DNA of 64,000 nt from Phytoactinopolyspora halotolerans. Its GTDB lineage: Bacteria > Actinomycetota > Actinomycetes > Jiangellales > Jiangellaceae. Shown here one piece after another: positions 37,022 through 46,488 of the stretch (positions are counted from its first letter, which is position 1; each line of letters opens with the position of its first letter). The stretch spans positions 62,001 through 126,000 of the forward strand of contig NZ_JAAGOA010000022.1 in the NCBI RefSeq assembly GCF_010550675.1, in the 5' to 3' direction. Under the pieces are notes generated by a model, which saw only the letters and a list, made by a program, of their open reading frames with translations, did no database searches and had not been told where the DNA came from. The position numbers were made by a program, and so were the translations under genes.

Positions 37022-38026
37022 TTACTGCTGGAACTCGCCCGGGCCCAGCACGTCCCAGTAGTCCCGCTCCGGCTCCTCGATGTCGTGCACGGGGACGGAG
37101 AACGAGGTCACCTGCCGGGTGTCCCGGCTGATCCCCCACAGGGTCGCCTCACGGCCGCGGGCATGGTCCCAGGCGATGCCCTGGCCTTCGATCTGCGGCA
37201 ATGCGACCGTGCCCACCCATTCCAGCTCGCCACCCGCCGCCGGCAGTTTCATGACGTACGCCTCCGGAAGATCGTGGCCGGTCAGGTACAGGCGGCCGTC
37301 CGGGCCCCAGGAACCGCCCGAGTTGCTCATCAGCTCGAACCTGTCGAGGATCTCCTTGGGAATGGTCCAGGACTCGACCACCTGGAAGTCGTCGTCCATC
37401 TTGACCACCTGCGTGTTGTACGTGTATCCGTACGGCGCGGGCTCACCACCGGGGCCGGGCTTCTCCCGGTTGTAGTTGGCGAAGGTCGCCCACCACGCGC
37501 CGTCGTGGCGGTCGAGCCAGGTCAGCGAGCCGCGGTAGATGCCGAAACTGTGCGTATCGATGTGCTCCATGGTCCGGGTGTCGAACACCTCGATCGAGCT
37601 CTCCATCGGCCATTCCGAGTAGTTGGAGTGCGCCGCGTAGAGCTTGCCGTTCACCACCGCGCCGCTGTCGAGGTGCTCGATCGGACCGCCCTCGGCACCG
37701 GCGAACTGCAGCAGGGGCTCCCCGGTGTCGCGGGCATGCTTGGTGATGGTGCGGTTGTTGACCGCGTAGAAGTATCTGCGATCCACCGCCACCCCCTGGT
37801 TCGCGTCGAACGCGTCGTAGGTACGGACGACGTCGGACACATACTCGGGGACTTCGGCATCGGCGACGTCCTGCGCGGCGACCCTCTGCGCGACGACGTC
37901 CTGCACCGGCACGTCACGGCCGACAGAACCGGACGGCGACGCCTGGGCCGCGATCAGGAACGAGCCCACCGTGGTGATGCCCACGGCGGCCACCGCCACC
38001 GCGGAGACCTTGCGACGACTGAACAT
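37022..38026 (-). CDS. Secreted beta-propeller-like protein
   Basis: This 334-residue protein starts with a signal peptide (MFSRRKVSAVAVAAVGITTVG, cleavage near AQAS). Repeated short blocks such as GVAVDRRYFYAVNN, GAVVNGKLYAAHSNY and GIAWDHARGREATLWGI look like beta-propeller blades. GGAGGTTCGC lies before the ATG. It resembles secreted proteins annotated as cycloisomerases or glutaminyl-cyclase-like propellers, but no catalytic residues could be assigned. Confidence 0.75.
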   Translation of the reverse strand: MFSRRKVSAVAVAAVGITTVGSFLIAAQASPSGSVGRDVPVQDVVAQRVAAQDVADAEVPEYVSDVVRTYDAFDANQGVAVDRRYFYAVNNRTITKHARDTGEPLLQFAGAEGGPIEHLDSGAVVNGKLYAAHSNYSEWPMESSIEVFDTRTMEHIDTHSFGIYRGSLTWLDRHDGAWWATFANYNREKPGPGGEPAPYGYTYNTQVVKMDDDFQVVESWTIPKEILDRFELMSNSGGSWGPDGRLYLTGHDLPEAYVMKLPAAGGELEWVGTVALPQIEGQGIAWDHARGREATLWGISRDTRQVTSFSVPVHDIEEPERDYWDVLGPGEFQQ

Positions 38027-38583
38027 GCGAACCTCCAGTAGAGCGGGATCGGGTCTTGCCCTAGCCTGGCCAGGCGCCGGATCGGCCGCTCGAACGCGTT
38101 TCGGCCGAGGGATGAAACGTCCATGAATGGCGATCCAGGCGGCCTCCAGGCGCCGGGATCCGGGCTTGCCTTCCCTCGGATCCCCGACCCAGCTGACGAA
38201 CGATCACTGATCCGCGTCCTATTGCGCATCGACGTCGGCCGCCCACCTGTTGACAGGTCGGTGATACCGCCGTACGTTGCGGGGCGTCCGGGCGCGCTCA
38301 GGGCACGCGCCCCGGCACGAAAGGGGGGCATGTGCCGGCTCGAGTTCGCTGGTTCCTGGCATTTGGCCAGGTAGATCGCGCGCGGCTGGTGGTTGCCGCA
38401 GCGCTCCGTCCGGCAGATTCGCCGTTGGGTTCCATGAGCAAGGGGGACCGCGTCGCTTAACCCTGTGTGACGTCGGTCGACCGCACCGCGTATCTCCGTA
38501 CGATCCATGCGACTCGAGCCGTCGCATGATCACTCTGACGCGCCGGAACGTGCGTCGCTCGGTTGTGCTCGGTGACCTACCGG
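38027..38583. other. Intergenic region before the LVIVD genes
   Basis: No gene is supported. It carries promoters for the divergent exported proteins. A short purine-rich segment (CGAAAGGGGGGCATGTGC, starting at 38318) resembles one upstream of the sialidase-fold gene (46405). Confidence 0.5.
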
Positions 38584-38630
38584 GTGACACGAGGCGTTCC
38601 CCGTGATCCGGGGCCACGCTCTCGTGTCAC
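38584..38630 (+). promoter_or_regulatory. Nested hairpin in the leader of the first LVIVD gene
   Basis: GTGACACGAG (38584-38593) pairs with CTCGTGTCAC (38621-38630), and CCCCG/CGGGG form an inner stem. It ends 23 bases before the start codon, just ahead of the GAGAGGGG ribosome-binding site. It could be an mRNA leader structure or an operator. Confidence 0.5.
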
Positions 38631-38653
38631 GACCTCACGAGAGGGGCACCGCC

Positions 38654-40060
38654 ATGAAGAGACGGACACGCATCGTCATCCTCGGCGTCGCCGTCGCGTC
38701 GCTACTGGCCGTGAGCGTTCCGGCCACCGCAGATCCGGACCACAGGGTTGACCACCCCGGTTCCGAATCCAACGGCCCTGACCAGCACTCGCAGAACATG
38801 AAGCTGCTCGGGAACAGCCCGAACCCGGACGCGACCAACTCCGACCTGGCCTTCGACGGCAAGCTCACCTACGCCGGGAACTACGCCGGGTTCCGGATCC
38901 TGAACACGGCGTCGCCGGCCAATCCGAAGGTCTTGTCGGACTTCCTCTGTAACGGCGCGCAGGGGGACGTGTCGGTCTACGGAGGACTGTTGTTCCGATC
39001 CGTCGACGCGCCTCAGTCCAGCACCGAGTGTGACAGCGAGAACGTCACCGCGAGCACGCCCGGGATGTTCGAGGGTATCCAGATATTCGACGTGAGCGAC
39101 CCGGCCTCGCCAGAGCACCTCGGTTCGGTCCAGACCGACTGCGGCTCACACACGCACACGCTGGTGCCGGAGCCGGAACTCGACCGCTTGCACATCTACG
39201 TGTCGTCCTACCCGCTCACGATGGCCAGCAAGGGGCCGGAATGCCAGGAGCCGCACGGGTACATCTCCATCGTCACGGTGCCGCTCGACGACCCCGTCGA
39301 CGGAGCGACGGTGACGCGGTACTTCCTCGATCCGGCGACGACGGTCTCCACCTACGATCTGGACGCCGTCTTCGGCACGCCTCCCGGAACCCTGGGCTCG
39401 TCGACGTACAGCGGCTGTCACGACATCAGCGTCTTCCTCGAGCTGAATCTGGCTGCGGCCGCATGCTTCGAGGAGGCACAGCTGTGGGACATCTCCGATC
39501 CGCTCAATCCACAGCTGAAGTGGCGCTACATGAACGACGCGATCGACCCGGGCAAGCTCGACCTGTTCCACTCGGCGGCGTTCAGCTGGGACGGCGAGGT
39601 AGTCGCGTTCGGCGACGAGTCGGGCGGCGGTGCGTTCCCGCGGTGTGTCGACCCCACGGATGACCAGGGCCGGGTGTGGTTCCTCGATACCGAGACCGGA
39701 CACGAACTCGCCAGTTACAAGCCTCCGCGCTCGATCGAGGGCGTCTGCACGATGCACAACTTCAACTTCATCCCGCTCAAGAGCGGCGCCAAAGTGCTCG
39801 TCTCCGCCGCCTATGAAGGCGGCACCACGGTGGTCGACGTGGATGCGCTGATCGCGGGCGCGACCGAGGCGGACGCCGAGATCGGCTTCTACATCCCGTC
39901 CGGTGCGGACACCTGGTCTTCGTACTGGCACAACGGCTTCATCATCACCAACGACATCGAACGCGGCGTGGACGTGATGCTGCTCAGCGACAAGGCCCGG
40001 GCGGGCGCGGTCAAGCTCGGCCTGAACAACCCGCAGACCCAAGAATCGCTGATTCCGTGA
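38654..40060 (+). CDS. Secreted LVIVD-repeat protein 1
   Basis: This 468-residue protein has a signal peptide (MKRRTRIVILGVAVASLLAV, cleavage near ATAD) followed by blocks of the LVIVD propeller type: GFRILNTASPANPKVL, IQIFDVSDPASPEHLGSV, AQLWDISDPLNPQLKW and GTTVVDVDALI. Several conserved Cys residues (CNGAQGD, CGSHTHT, GCHDISV) may form disulfides. The ATG at 38654 follows GAGAGGGG. The next gene is a paralogue; the two are adjacent and probably co-transcribed. Function unknown; probably a surface or secreted binding protein. Confidence 0.85.
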   Translation: MKRRTRIVILGVAVASLLAVSVPATADPDHRVDHPGSESNGPDQHSQNMKLLGNSPNPDATNSDLAFDGKLTYAGNYAGFRILNTASPANPKVLSDFLCNGAQGDVSVYGGLLFRSVDAPQSSTECDSENVTASTPGMFEGIQIFDVSDPASPEHLGSVQTDCGSHTHTLVPEPELDRLHIYVSSYPLTMASKGPECQEPHGYISIVTVPLDDPVDGATVTRYFLDPATTVSTYDLDAVFGTPPGTLGSSTYSGCHDISVFLELNLAAAACFEEAQLWDISDPLNPQLKWRYMNDAIDPGKLDLFHSAAFSWDGEVVAFGDESGGGAFPRCVDPTDDQGRVWFLDTETGHELASYKPPRSIEGVCTMHNFNFIPLKSGAKVLVSAAYEGGTTVVDVDALIAGATEADAEIGFYIPSGADTWSSYWHNGFIITNDIERGVDVMLLSDKARAGAVKLGLNNPQTQESLIP

Positions 40061-40098
40061 TCCGGCATCGGCGAGCCGTCACGACGGAAGGAGTACGC

Positions 40099-41637
40099 AT
40101 GCGCACCAAGACACGGTGGTCGATCGCAGCCATCGCGGTCGCACTGCTGGTCGGCGCCACAGTGCCGGCGACCGCGGATCCCGAACTCGACAACCTCGAC
40201 GACTTCGACGTCAAGAGCAGGCCGGCCCCGGCCGAGATCAGCGTTCCGCCGGGCAAGGCAGACCACCGCACCTTCCCCAGCACGAGGAACATGCACGCGC
40301 TCGGGCACAGCTCACACCCCGCGTCGTTCGAGGTACCACCGGCGGAGAGGGAGATCAGCTCGGACATCGCCTTCTGGGGCGACCTCGCGATCCAGGGCAA
40401 CTACAACGGGTTCCGCGTCATCGACATCTCCTCGCCGGCCAAGCCGAAGCTGCTCTCCCATCCGGAATGCAACGGGGATCAGGGCGACGTCGTGGTGTGG
40501 GAGAACATCGTGGTGCGGTCGTGGAACTCACCCGCACCGGAGGGCCGGCTGTGCATGGGCGAGCCGGTGCCGGTCGGATTCGAGGGCCTGCACGTCTTCG
40601 ATATCGCCGATCCGGAAAACCCAGAGCTGCTGACCGCGGTGGAGTTCAGCCAGGTCGGTGCCGCTGAGCGGGGGACCGCCGACGGATGCGGATCGCACAC
40701 GGTGACACTCGTCGCCGACCCCGACAACAACCGGCTCGTCGTCTACAGCAACAATTCCAGCGGCGACAACCGTCCGGTGTGCGATGCCATGGACATCATC
40801 GAGGTGCCCATCGACGATCCCGCCGCTGCCGGTCACATCGGGTACGTCCCTCTGGTGGGCGGCTCGCTGGGCAGCAACAACGGTTGCCACGACGCCGGCG
40901 CGATCCTGGGCGAGGTGAACATGCTCACGTGCGCCAGCGGGCACGCGGCGAACGTGTTCAGCATCGGCGAACCCGGCGGCGGCACGCTGGAGAATCCGCT
41001 CTGGCTGTTCAACATCGAGGAAGAGGATCCTGAGTCCGGCGTCAAAGTCGGTGCACCTGGCGCGGGCCGCTGGCACTCGGCCACGTTCAGCTTCGACGGC
41101 GAGGCGATCCTCCTCGGCTGGGAACCCGGCGGTGGCGGTCAGGCCCGGTGCACGGCCGACGATCCGGACATCAACAAGAGTCTGTTCGCCTACAGCGCCG
41201 CGGACGGTGCGAAGCTCGGTCAGTGGGTGCTGGAGCGCCCGCAAGGCCACGACGAGAACTGCACCATCCACAACTACAACATGGTTCCGCTGCGCAGCGG
41301 CAACGACGTGGTCGCGAGCGGCCATTACCAGGCCGGCAGCCGGGTGGTCGACTTCACCGGCATCCAGGAGGGCGTCCAGCCGGAGTCGATCGCATGGGCG
41401 GATCCGCCGTCGCTCGGACCTGGCCCGTTCTGCACGGTGATGTGGGACGGCGAACCCACACCCACCGACGGCTGCCGGCTGGGAGGAGCATGGTCGACCT
41501 ACTGGTACAACGGGTTCCTCTACGAGAGTGACATCACCCGGGGACTGAACATCTATCGGGTGAGTGACCGGGCGACGGCCGGCGCCATCAAGCTGTCGCA
41601 TCTGAACCCGCAGACACAGGAGTTCACCATCCACTGA
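40099..41637 (+). CDS. Secreted LVIVD-repeat protein 2
   Basis: This 512-residue paralogue of the preceding protein has a signal peptide (MRTKTRWSIAAIAVALLVG) and the same blocks: GFRVIDISSPAKPKLL, LHVFDIADPENPELL, CGSHTVT, GCHDAGAI, CTIHNYN and a matching C-terminal LNPQTQEF. GAAGGAG lies before the ATG at 40099, 38 bases after the first gene. The two gene ends (NNPQTQESLIP and LNPQTQEFTIH) are strikingly alike, so they arose by tandem duplication. Confidence 0.87.
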   Translation: MRTKTRWSIAAIAVALLVGATVPATADPELDNLDDFDVKSRPAPAEISVPPGKADHRTFPSTRNMHALGHSSHPASFEVPPAEREISSDIAFWGDLAIQGNYNGFRVIDISSPAKPKLLSHPECNGDQGDVVVWENIVVRSWNSPAPEGRLCMGEPVPVGFEGLHVFDIADPENPELLTAVEFSQVGAAERGTADGCGSHTVTLVADPDNNRLVVYSNNSSGDNRPVCDAMDIIEVPIDDPAAAGHIGYVPLVGGSLGSNNGCHDAGAILGEVNMLTCASGHAANVFSIGEPGGGTLENPLWLFNIEEEDPESGVKVGAPGAGRWHSATFSFDGEAILLGWEPGGGGQARCTADDPDINKSLFAYSAADGAKLGQWVLERPQGHDENCTIHNYNMVPLRSGNDVVASGHYQAGSRVVDFTGIQEGVQPESIAWADPPSLGPGPFCTVMWDGEPTPTDGCRLGGAWSTYWYNGFLYESDITRGLNIYRVSDRATAGAIKLSHLNPQTQEFTIH

Positions 41638-41649
41638 CGGAGGGGTGGC

Positions 41650-41712
41650 GTGCCGGACGGCTCGGTCCGCCGTCCGGCACGGGTGCGGCCGGCGCCCGCG
41701 GTCGGCCGCACC
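41650..41712. terminator. Double hairpin between convergent genes
   Basis: GTGCCGGACGG/CCGTCCGGCAC (41650-41680) and GGTGCGGCCG/CGGCCGCACC (41682-41712) are two consecutive perfect stems, 12 bases after the LVIVD stop and before the convergent surface-protein gene. Confidence 0.82.
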
Positions 41713-41814
41713 GGCTTCTCCGCATGACACCCTGACGGGGCGGCCGGGACGTGATCCGCGCTTCCGCTGGGCACGAGTGACCGGCGATCCACCTGGCGAC
41801 GCCGCTGTTCGGCG

Positions 41815-42510
41815 TCAGCCCCATATCCGGCGACGTGAGAGCACCAGCACGCTGAGACCGAGTCCGATCAGCCCCAACCCGGCCACGAGGACGCCGAGAC
41901 CGGAAGCTCCCGTATCCGGCATATCCGGGCCGTCCGGCGGCGGGGTCGGCTCCGGCGGGAGTGTGGGAGTCGGCGGGGATGTCGGAGTCGGCGTCAGCGT
42001 GTCGGACGGCGTCGGGCTCGGCGTCTCCGTCGGCGTAGGCGTCGGGCTCGGCGTCTCTGTCGGCGTCGGGCTCGGCGTCGGCGTCGGGCTCGGCGTCGGC
42101 GTCGGCGTCGGGCTCGGCGGTTCAGGGCTCAGCGCGTTCTCGAACACGATCGCCAATCCGTCCGGGGCGTCGACGACCGACGGGACTGTGACATCGACGG
42201 TCGTCCCCTCCACGGGCTCGGAGCCCGGCACGGTAATGGTGGTATGCCAGGTGTAACCGTCGGCTATGGACGGCAGAGCGTCTTCGGTGACCGTGCACGT
42301 ACTGTCCGCCGGCAACGGGTCCGACGTCCACGTCGACTCCGCTGTGAGGGAGAAGGATCCAGGGCCGTCCTCTGGAACCGCGTCCCCCGCCGGCGTCTCG
42401 CACCGCCAAGAGAACCCGTACTCCGGGTCGGGCTCGTCCAGCCCGTCCTCCTCACCCGTGAATGTCTTGCTGACGCTGAACATACCGAGCGGGGCGGAGG
42501 TATTCGTCAC
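41815..42510 (-). CDS. C-terminal part of a frameshifted surface repeat protein (MPDTG anchor)
   Basis: The frame starts inside what should be the last repeat domain ([17 protein letters not shown]) and runs through a Pro/Thr/Ser-rich wall-spanning stretch to MPDTG, a hydrophobic span and an SRRR tail, a sortase signal. It has no start site of its own. Read together with the gene at 42452-45463 it completes one protein: removing one base from the G5 run at 42535-42539 joins the frames as [17 protein letters not shown]. This is either a sequencing error or a real frameshift. Confidence 0.8.
   Translation of the reverse strand: MTNTSAPLGMFSVSKTFTGEEDGLDEPDPEYGFSWRCETPAGDAVPEDGPGSFSLTAESTWTSDPLPADSTCTVTEDALPSIADGYTWHTTITVPGSEPVEGTTVDVTVPSVVDAPDGLAIVFENALSPEPPSPTPTPTPSPTPTPSPTPTETPSPTPTPTETPSPTPSDTLTPTPTSPPTPTLPPEPTPPPDGPDMPDTGASGLGVLVAGLGLIGLGLSVLVLSRRRIWG
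41990..42118. repeat. Degenerate hexamer array coding for the Pro/Thr wall-spanning region
   Basis: GGCGTC/GGGCTC-type hexamers repeat about 20 times and encode SPTPTPT runs of the surface protein. Such arrays can change length by slippage. Confidence 0.8.
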
Positions 42511-45463
42511 GGTGATGGTGGCCTCGCTCGACGCGGGGGTCGTCAGAAGCCGTCACCGATTCGCCGAGATCGGGGTCGCCGTCCCAGACCCACAGGGATG
42601 AATCGGGGAAGGGCCGGTCGGGCCGGCTCGTCTCGGCCGTGACCTCACACACGGATCCGAGCGGAATCTCGGCGTCGGTGGTGACGGTCCAGACCTCTCC
42701 GGCGGCGACCGGGCCCCATTCGCCGCTGCGCACAACGGGGTTCTCGGGATCGTCGCCGCTGTAGGCGCATTCCCACGTGCCGGCGTATCGATTCGCGGGA
42801 TCGGCCTCTCCCACGACGTCCTTCACCACCGAGAACCCGCCGAACACTCTGGCCGCGGCGTTGGACACGGTCACTGTGTTCGCCCCCGGGTCGTCGGAAT
42901 CCTCGAGCACCACCAGTCCAGACGAACCGTCCGGCGACTCGGGATCGTACACCGGCGGTTCCCATTCCCAGGACTCGTCCGGACCGGACGGTGAATCCTC
43001 GACGACGACACATTCGGACGTCACCGGGATCGCCGTCGCGGTCGACCCCTCATCCGGCGTCAGGGTCGCCGCACCGGAGCCCGTCACCGACCATGTGCCC
43101 GAATTGGTCGTCTCGTCGGATCCCCCGTCATAGGTGCAGGTCCACGTGCCGGTGAAGGTGACGTCGTCAGGCGCCGCATCCGGGAGATCCTTCACGATGT
43201 TCAGCTCCGCAGTGGCCTGCGTGACGGAGTTCGTCACCGTCACGGTGTTGGCCTCCGGGTCGCCGGAATCCTCGAGCACCACCACCCCGGACGAACCGTC
43301 CGGCGACTCGGGATCGTACACCGGCGGTTCCCACGTCCACGTGTCGTCCGGTAGGTCTGCGTCGTCGAGCGGGTCCTCATTCACCACGCATTCGGAGGTC
43401 ACCGGCACGGCGGTGGCGGTCGAGCCCTCGTCCGGCGTGAGTGCCGCCGTGCCTGCGCCGGTCACCGACCATGTGCCGGAGTCGGCCACGTCGTCGTCGG
43501 TGCCCGGCCGCCCATCGATCCCGGCGTACCTGCAGACCCACGTCCCGGTGAACTCGACGTCCTGAAGCCAGTCGGGTGCGCCGTCGGGAAGATCCTTCTC
43601 GATGTTCAGCTCGGCCGTCGCCTGCGTGACGGAGTTCGTCACCGTCACGGTGTTGATCAGCGGGTCGTCGGAGTCGTCTTGGATCGTGATGGTCGCGTCG
43701 TCGGGATCGAACCCCGGCGGCTCCCAGCCCCAGGACGCATCCGGAAGCTGCTCCTGCCCGAGTTCGTCCTCGGTGATCGTGCATTCCGAGCCGATCGGAA
43801 CGTCGGGAACCGGGTCCATGGCGGCGTAACCCCCGCCGACGATCCGCCACGTCCCCTCGACCCTGGCGTCGTCCGGCGTGACACACGTGTAGCCGCCGGT
43901 GTACGTCAGATTGTTCAGGATCGCGCTCGGCGCGTCGTCTCCGAACGCCTTGAAGACATTCGGTGTGCTGGGTGGAGCGTTCGTGAACGTGCACACGATC
44001 GCTCGGCTACGTCCTTCACGCGAGATCAGGGTGAGATCGAACCCCCGTTCCTCGCCGGCGAGGGTGCCCTCGATGGGTCCGAACGAGGGGTCGTTGTCGT
44101 CCACGCATCGGTAGGTCGTCAGGTAGTCGCCGAGGTCCGTCCCCGATGCCCCGGTCTCCTCGACGTGATACACACGCCCCTGTTCTCCGCTGTAGAGCGT
44201 GGTCAAGATGGGAAGCGGACCGACCTGCGCCTCCTGGATGCCCAGGTCGTCGCCGCTGGTCTGCGCCGGCTCGCCGACCTCGATGTCCGGGTCGGTCGTC
44301 GGGTTCTGCGGATCCCCTCGCCGGGTCAGCGACAGTGAGAACTGATCGTCCGGGTTCTCCCGGCCGGTGACGTTCTTGCGGACGGTCAGCGTGCTCGGAG
44401 CGATGCAGGATGCCAGGTCCGTCGAGGCCCCACCGGAACCGGAACCGGAACCGGTCTGGCCAGGCCCGAGGTTCGACAACGTCGCCAGGTCGGCACCGGT
44501 CGACGGGTCGACCTCGCGGACGTTGGCGCTGACATAGCTCTCATACAGGTAGCCGTACTGGCCGTACGCGACGCCGACACCGTTGGAGCCGGCCCCGGCC
44601 GCGTCGCCGACGTGGGCGAGAACCACAGCGACATCCGGTTGCTCGGGGTTTGTCGGAAGCTGCCCACCCGGACCGGTGTAGAGAGCAGCGGTCTGGTCCT
44701 GGCCGACGATATAGAAGATGTTGCCTTTGGAATCGAAGGCCAGATCGCCGCTGACGCCCGGCGCGTCCGGTGTGTTCACCGTACCGGCGATCCAGACGTT
44801 CTCCGGATAGTCGGGGTTCGGGCTGCCATCCTCCAGGAACGGGCTCCCCGGATCCACGGCCGCGTTGTACGCGATCAGCGTGAACAGCGTCTCCTGTCCC
44901 GCCCCGGTCCGGTGTGTCGTGAAGTAGTACACCCCCGTGCTCTGGTCGACGGCTCCATGCCGGACCACGTGCTCGGAGTCCGGAACGTAGACGTTGTGCG
45001 GTATCGGAATCGTCTCCAACGTCTGCGTCAACAGGTCATACCGGTAGATGTTCCGCGTCACATCGCGATCGATGTCACTGGAGACGAACAGCAGGTACCG
45101 ACCGTTGCCGTCATCGTCCCGGCCGATTCCCAGCCCGTTGATGCGCTCGTCGATCTCTCCGGTGAAGTCGGCGATCACATCCGCCTCGTCCGGCCCCGAG
45201 GGTGGATCCGTCACGTCGTACCGCTCGACACGGTTCAGCCGCTCCGCACCCGAAGGCGGATTGTCCGGGCTACGCAGGTTGTACACGTACGGCGACGTCG
45301 GGGAGCAACTGAGCAGATCCTCCACCGCCGCAACCGCCGGCGGCGGAGGTTGCGCGACCCCCGCCATGACCAGTGCACTGCTCACCAGCACACATAACCC
45401 CACCTTGATGCCCATGTGCGTCGCCCACCGTGTCGCGTTTCTCGTGCCTTCCCACCGTTGCAT
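42452..45463 (-). CDS. Large secreted DUF5979-like repeat protein (frameshifted before its C-terminus)
   Basis: From ATG 45463 (after GGAGAGGGAGG) there is a signal peptide ending near PAVAAVE, then a propeller-like domain of about 300 residues ([36 protein letters not shown]). Five immunoglobulin-like repeats follow, each with blocks such as [20 protein letters not shown] and [15 protein letters not shown]. Two neighbouring repeats (about 42890-43000 and 43258-43370) are nearly identical in DNA, so duplication is recent. About residue 975 the frame shifts at a G5 run; the last 28 codons are out of frame. The intact protein would be about 1,210 residues with the anchor encoded at 41815-42510. 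It is likely a surface adhesin or fibre. Confidence 0.85.
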   Translation of the reverse strand: MQRWEGTRNATRWATHMGIKVGLCVLVSSALVMAGVAQPPPPAVAAVEDLLSCSPTSPYVYNLRSPDNPPSGAERLNRVERYDVTDPPSGPDEADVIADFTGEIDERINGLGIGRDDDGNGRYLLFVSSDIDRDVTRNIYRYDLLTQTLETIPIPHNVYVPDSEHVVRHGAVDQSTGVYYFTTHRTGAGQETLFTLIAYNAAVDPGSPFLEDGSPNPDYPENVWIAGTVNTPDAPGVSGDLAFDSKGNIFYIVGQDQTAALYTGPGGQLPTNPEQPDVAVVLAHVGDAAGAGSNGVGVAYGQYGYLYESYVSANVREVDPSTGADLATLSNLGPGQTGSGSGSGGASTDLASCIAPSTLTVRKNVTGRENPDDQFSLSLTRRGDPQNPTTDPDIEVGEPAQTSGDDLGIQEAQVGPLPILTTLYSGEQGRVYHVEETGASGTDLGDYLTTYRCVDDNDPSFGPIEGTLAGEERGFDLTLISREGRSRAIVCTFTNAPPSTPNVFKAFGDDAPSAILNNLTYTGGYTCVTPDDARVEGTWRIVGGGYAAMDPVPDVPIGSECTITEDELGQEQLPDASWGWEPPGFDPDDATITIQDDSDDPLINTVTVTNSVTQATAELNIEKDLPDGAPDWLQDVEFTGTWVCRYAGIDGRPGTDDDVADSGTWSVTGAGTAALTPDEGSTATAVPVTSECVVNEDPLDDADLPDDTWTWEPPVYDPESPDGSSGVVVLEDSGDPEANTVTVTNSVTQATAELNIVKDLPDAAPDDVTFTGTWTCTYDGGSDETTNSGTWSVTGSGAATLTPDEGSTATAIPVTSECVVVEDSPSGPDESWEWEPPVYDPESPDGSSGLVVLEDSDDPGANTVTVSNAAARVFGGFSVVKDVVGEADPANRYAGTWECAYSGDDPENPVVRSGEWGPVAAGEVWTVTTDAEIPLGSVCEVTAETSRPDRPFPDSSLWVWDGDPDLGESVTASDDPRVERGHHHRDEYLRPARYVQRQQDIHG

Positions 45464-45577
45464 GCCTCCCTCTCCGCCGGCTACCGACCTGCGGGGAATC
45501 TGCGCGTGGGCGACACTCCCACCGTGCGTCGGTACTCTCGCACGCGGCAAGACGCGCCGCCTCTAGGCTGGGCCACG

Positions 45578-46285
45578 ATGCCCCTCGAGCGTGCCGACCA
45601 TGCCACTACCGGCGCTGTCCCGCGCCCGTTCCGTCCGTCCGGGACCCCGCCCTACTTCGAGCCAGGCGAGCACATTCTCTGGCGCGAATGGTGCCCCACG
45701 CGACGCCATGGCACACCAGAGGTGGTGCGCCCCGTGCGGGTGATACGCGACGACGCCGACGGCCTGGTGTTGTGGCTGCCCGGCGGCACACCGGTGCTCC
45801 GGGCCGTGTTGTCCGACGGTCGCCACATGCGAGAGACGCCCTTGCACGAACGGCATCGCGGTGGACGAGCGTCCAAGCGCGATGTTTGGCGTGGCGACGG
45901 CGTGCTCAAGATCGCACCGACCGGCGCGCCGTGGTCCGTGTGGGTGTTCTGGGATGCGGACCGGCACCACCGCTGCTGGTACATCAACCTCGAGCAGCGC
46001 CACGTCCGCGACGACGCCGGGATCGTGACCCGGGACCACGAGCTCGACGTCATCGTCTGGCCGGACGGGTCGACGGAGATCAAGGACGACGACGATCTCG
46101 CCGCCGCCGTCGCCGCCGGCCGCTTCACCGAACACGAGGCCGCGACGTTCGCCGACGACGCGCAGGCGGCCATCCGCGTAGTCGAGTCGTGGAGTCCGCC
46201 GTTCTCCAGCGGTTGGGAAACCTGGCGACCGGATCCGACCTGGCCCACGCCCCAGCTCCCGGACGATCTGGCCAGCGATCACTGA
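45578..46285 (+). CDS. DUF402 domain protein
   Basis: The 235-residue protein holds a DUF402 domain (WSVWVFWDADRHHRCWYINLE, DHELDVIVWPDG, KDDDDLAAAV, then a Glu-rich helix), the domain known from nucleoside-diphosphatase-like proteins in actinobacteria and firmicutes. ATG 45578 lies 8 bases after TAGGCT (45564-45569), a good -10 box, so the mRNA is probably leaderless. It is divergent from the large surface protein gene. Substrate not shown. Confidence 0.85.
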   Translation: MPLERADHATTGAVPRPFRPSGTPPYFEPGEHILWREWCPTRRHGTPEVVRPVRVIRDDADGLVLWLPGGTPVLRAVLSDGRHMRETPLHERHRGGRASKRDVWRGDGVLKIAPTGAPWSVWVFWDADRHHRCWYINLEQRHVRDDAGIVTRDHELDVIVWPDGSTEIKDDDDLAAAVAAGRFTEHEAATFADDAQAAIRVVESWSPPFSSGWETWRPDPTWPTPQLPDDLASDH

Positions 46286-46488
46286 CCTGCGCAAGTGCCC
46301 CGGCGAAGATGTCCCGACGTCCATTTGACAGCGGTGCTCGCGAGGAGTAGATCGAAGGGCGTCATGTCCGTCTTTGCCCCATGTGCCTCGGGTTGTCAGG
46401 CGGACGAAGGGGGGTGTGCTCACGGCTGGCCGAGGGCGTGCCGGCTCAGCGCGGACTCCGCAGGCAGTTGAGCATCCGGGAGGCACCC

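Noticed and set aside
38316-46430. Shared purine-rich motif (CGAA-AGGGGGG) upstream of two secreted-protein genes
   Set aside because: Only about 15 bases match, positions relative to the start codons differ, and G-runs are common here; not enough to claim a shared promoter element.
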